Positions 61,063-64,000 of a DNA stretch of 64,000 nt are shown here, piece after piece. The DNA lies in NCBI GenBank assembly GCA_963924555.1, contig OZ004593.1:2290480-2354479 (forward strand), written 5' to 3'. The notes under the pieces were generated by a model. It saw only the letters and a list, made by a program, of their open reading frames with translations. It did not search any database and was not told where the DNA came from. The DNA is from Crambe crambe. Taxonomy: Eukaryota; Porifera; Demospongiae; Poecilosclerida; Crambeidae. A program made the position numbers and the translations under genes. How positions within the stretch are numbered: the first letter of the stretch is position 1; each line of letters starts with the position of its first letter.

Positions 61063-62160
61063 AAGCAGCGCCGATCCTTTTTCTTCGGGGTGGGGCCAAA
61101 TGGCTGCTAAAAATTGGTGCACGCACTCTTCTTAATCACCTGCATGCTTCCCAGCGCAGCATGGCATGCATGAGGACTAGTGGTAAGCCCCACCCATCAA
61201 TTGCAAATATGTACGTGTGCGTGCATGAAAATATCTGTGATGTAATGACACAGCTAGAGAGTTAGTTTTTCCCTCTCCGGGCCCCACCCCCAAGAAAAAG
61301 GAGGTAAAGGAACACATGTTGAAGCAGTTGGATAAATCCTCTCACTGAAAGAGAGTGATGGTGACATATCAAACCCTAATGGAGGAATTCACTGGCCCTG
61401 GAGAAGAAGTTCAACACATCTTTCAGTGCAATCCCACCGTCACCTTTATCAATCAATGAATCAAAATAATACATAATAGACCAATTCACTTGCTTGTGCA
61501 CAGCATAAAAATTTAATGCTAATTAAGGCCAATATTAAAAAAAAAGAGTGTAGTGCCTCACCCCTGCAAGATAATCTCTAAATAGCTAACATGTTTCCTT
61601 TTCTTGTTTGAACCTTCTTCCGAGTAAATGATGTTCTCAGAAAACAATGATGCTACAAAATAGTTCAAATTCGGAGACTAGTCTATAGGGATTTTTTAAA
61701 TTTCAAGTGGTACCCCTTGCCACCCTAAAAGAGCCCTACATGCCTGGTCTGTTCACATCTTTTCAAATGTTCTAGCAATTCAATCGGCACCTCTTGAAGC
61801 ACTTTACAAGGGGCTGCATCATTGACACAATCAATTACATAATATTTCCATACCAAGTAGTGCTTTTACAGACACTAGGACTGCATAAGAAGTAACCTAC
61901 TACATCTTCTATTCTCAACCATTACTCAGAGTTAGGACGCCATTTTCTTTTCTCCAAGTATACGCTGTATTCGTGCATAATTAACAACCCCTTATCCAAA
62001 AAAAATTTACAACCCCTTTTTTTAAAAGCTTGCTTGGAGTTCAGGAAGAAGCTAGTAAAGTTTCTCACCCTAATTAGAAGCTGGAAAGCTTTCCTTATAG
62101 TTTTAAGATTAAGACTCGCATTCTGACAGCATTATAGAGCTTAGACTAGAGTAGAATTGC
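61063..62160. other. Non-coding stretch
   Basis: No ORF, RNA gene or repeat of note was recognised. Confidence 0.4.
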
Positions 62161-63200
62161 TAGTTAGCACTTGGACAGTGAAGCCAGCTAGTGGAAACTA
62201 AACTCACCCATCTTTGCCAGGACTACAACAGTTACTGCACCCTTTCGAAGTCGAATTTGGCTATGTGCACATCAGAGCATAATCAGAGTTGGATGGTGGC
62301 TTGGACACGGGTCCAACGTCCATTTTCCGGTTCAGGTTCGCTTTCAGGGGATCCTTCAACGCTTACAGGCAGGAAAAGAACTAGAAGAGGTGAATGTCTT
62401 GCCATACGACACAATCTATTATTTTGACGTCCTATACCCATTTTCTGTATAAACGATATTTTAATATTGACGTCCGTTACCCACATTATTAACTATATTC
62501 TTTATAACCCCTCCATCATAATCTTGCTTTGGTGCATCAGAAGGCTAGTTAAAATATTCTAATGTACTGTTACTGTTAACTACTGTGTGCACATGGCTAG
62601 TTTATAGCTCCCATGCAGGCAAACCACACCACACTCCATGGAATTTCCCTGGCTGATAAAGATGAAAAGGTTGGCTGATAATAGTGTAGTTTGTTCTAGC
62701 TGGGAAATTCCATTCAGATTTCCAAGTTTAAGTTTCACTTTCAAAATAACTTCACATTAACTAATTACCGAGTATTATTCTAGTCATATCAATACCATAC
62801 TTCCCAGAACCTGCTCTTTATCTTGACTAGCTGCTCGCCATTAGGTAATTAAGTGCAGCATATATTATCGATGTGCAAAGCATGCAGCCATCACAAGCAA
62901 TGGCCATAATTCAGAGAAGAGGACTAGCAATGTTACGTAGCTATAGCTAGCTACTGGCTGCATGTACATGTAATTAGCCTACCTGGAACCCCCAGTCACC
63001 CGGACACTTGCATGTTATGATATGACTTGTAGCTAGACTTGTAAAGTTTAATATTAGCTATTTATAGATTCTGTATAGTTATCCTGGAACCCAGACCAAC
63101 TCATGTCTATGATGGTCCTATGATTCCACATGCAGGGACAGTGCAATGACTGGCCAGCAGCTATGCAGTGGCTATAGGTACAGGAACAGAAGTAAGTTAA
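62160..63200 (-). repeat. Segmental duplicate of the NHE exon 1 region (empty transposon site)
   Basis: 62160-62610 matches 54100-54622, and 62605-63200 matches 58624-59095, in the same order and orientation but without the 4-kb transposon. Several indels separate the copies. Confidence 0.85.
62210..62403 (-). pseudogene. Degenerate copy of NHE exon 1
   Basis: It keeps MARHSPLLVLFLP and VEGSPESEPEPE, and the AAAGATGG|GTGAGT donor. It has lost part of the acidic/Pro region and 26 bases of the first membrane segment (after AGGGTGCAG), which shifts the frame. It cannot make a working N-terminus. Confidence 0.8.
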
Positions 63201-64000
63201 TCATTGGTCTGCATACAAAGGCCTGGGCAAGAGGCTACATGCCCTTGCCATGATCTCACAGCCATTATGATTGTCTCTGCCCTATGCATTTTGTGCCCCC
63301 CCCATCCATGTAATATCTGTGTCCCCCTTCAACCATGTCCATGCAATATCTGCCCCCCTATAATCACATGCATATATATGTCTGTGACCCCTCGTGTGAT
63401 GCTTGCATGCATGCCCATGCAATGTATACAGTTTCTGAAGTTCATTATGGACTTGAAATATATTTAGGATTTAATGCAGCAATTTTGAAGCAAGCTATGT
63501 AGAACAAAGTGCATATTCAGCTATTGGGTGGCTGTGACCATTCAGAATCAATCTATAGCTACATATCTGAGTCTGGCATTTCTAACCCTTTTGATAGGTC
63601 AATATTCTATTCACCATGTGGGGTGAATAGTGACCACGTTTGAGTAATGAGGTGACCAAGTTTGAATAATGATGGCACATGCATGCATGTCTATATCGTA
63701 TGTCTATATGCATGTCTATATCGTATGTCTATGTAGCTACCCATTCACCTGTTGGATAAGCTAATTAGATAAAACTGAGTCAAACATCACCACTGCTATC
63801 AATCTCTATCCCTCTTTAGCTAACCAATCACTAAACCACATTATCATCCATGACCAATCCTTGACTCAGCTGAAAAGGGGCAGAGATCGATAGCTGCATG
63901 AGAGGGGCCTTCTTTCCTAGTTCCCTAGTTCCCCTCCCCTCTTCTAGTTCCCCTCCCCCCTCTCTTAGTTTCCCTCCCTCTACTAGTTCCTCTGCTGACT
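63201..64000. other. Right end of window, no gene seen
   Basis: Contains short repeats (CATGCATGTCTATATCGTATG twice near 63.7 kb, GTGACCA-GTTTGA twice near 63.65 kb) and a pyrimidine-rich end (CCTAGTTCCCCTCCCCTC). The one ORF at 63204 is Cys/Pro-rich by repeat composition. Confidence 0.4.

Overview
This is a eukaryotic window, probably from a demosponge (an Amphimedon-like haplosclerid). The evidence is its AT-rich intergenic DNA, short phase-consistent introns, a sponge-like group A bHLH gene and many microsatellites. The species is an inference and could not be checked here.

Layout. At the left end (2.4-3.7 kb, +) is a two-exon bHLH transcription factor with a TATA box and an NRF1-like palindrome upstream. 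It converges on a very long minus-strand gene that I rebuilt from splice signals and reading phase: a plasma-membrane-type Na+/H+ exchanger (SLC9A/NHE). Its first exon (signal peptide) is at 54.4 kb, its membrane-domain exons lie between 52.7 and 28.0 kb, and its acidic/His-rich C-terminal tail exons appear to be at 19.6, 4.8 and 4.1 kb, about 50 kb in all. Two linkages are open: between exon 1 and the next firm exon, and between the 28.0 kb exon and the tail exons.

Inside one NHE intron (46.3-52.3 kb), on the opposite strand, sits a tandem family of protein genes that I do not recognise. Two copies are intact (46720-47950 and 49001-51072). They share one phase-2 intron position and both have a second exon of exactly 1039 nt. 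Two first-exon copies and one internally deleted relic lie around them. This nested family is the best candidate for something undescribed.

To the right of NHE exon 1 is a 3994-bp DNA transposon (54623-58616) with short terminal inverted repeats, a 7-bp target duplication and a frame-broken transposase gene. The insertion is dated in relative terms by an empty-site copy: a duplicated block at 62.16-63.2 kb carries NHE exon 1 (now degenerate) and the right flank joined without the transposon. At 59.5-60.0 kb is a small three-exon gene for a secreted, GPI-anchor-like cysteine-containing protein. The last kilobase shows no gene.

Most of 4.9-46 kb is NHE intron filled with minisatellites (a perfect 14 x 54-bp array, a roughly 36-bp array, a roughly 119-bp array), (GA)n/(TC)n tracts, poly-G tracts, foldback/MITE-like elements and at least two dispersed repeat families.
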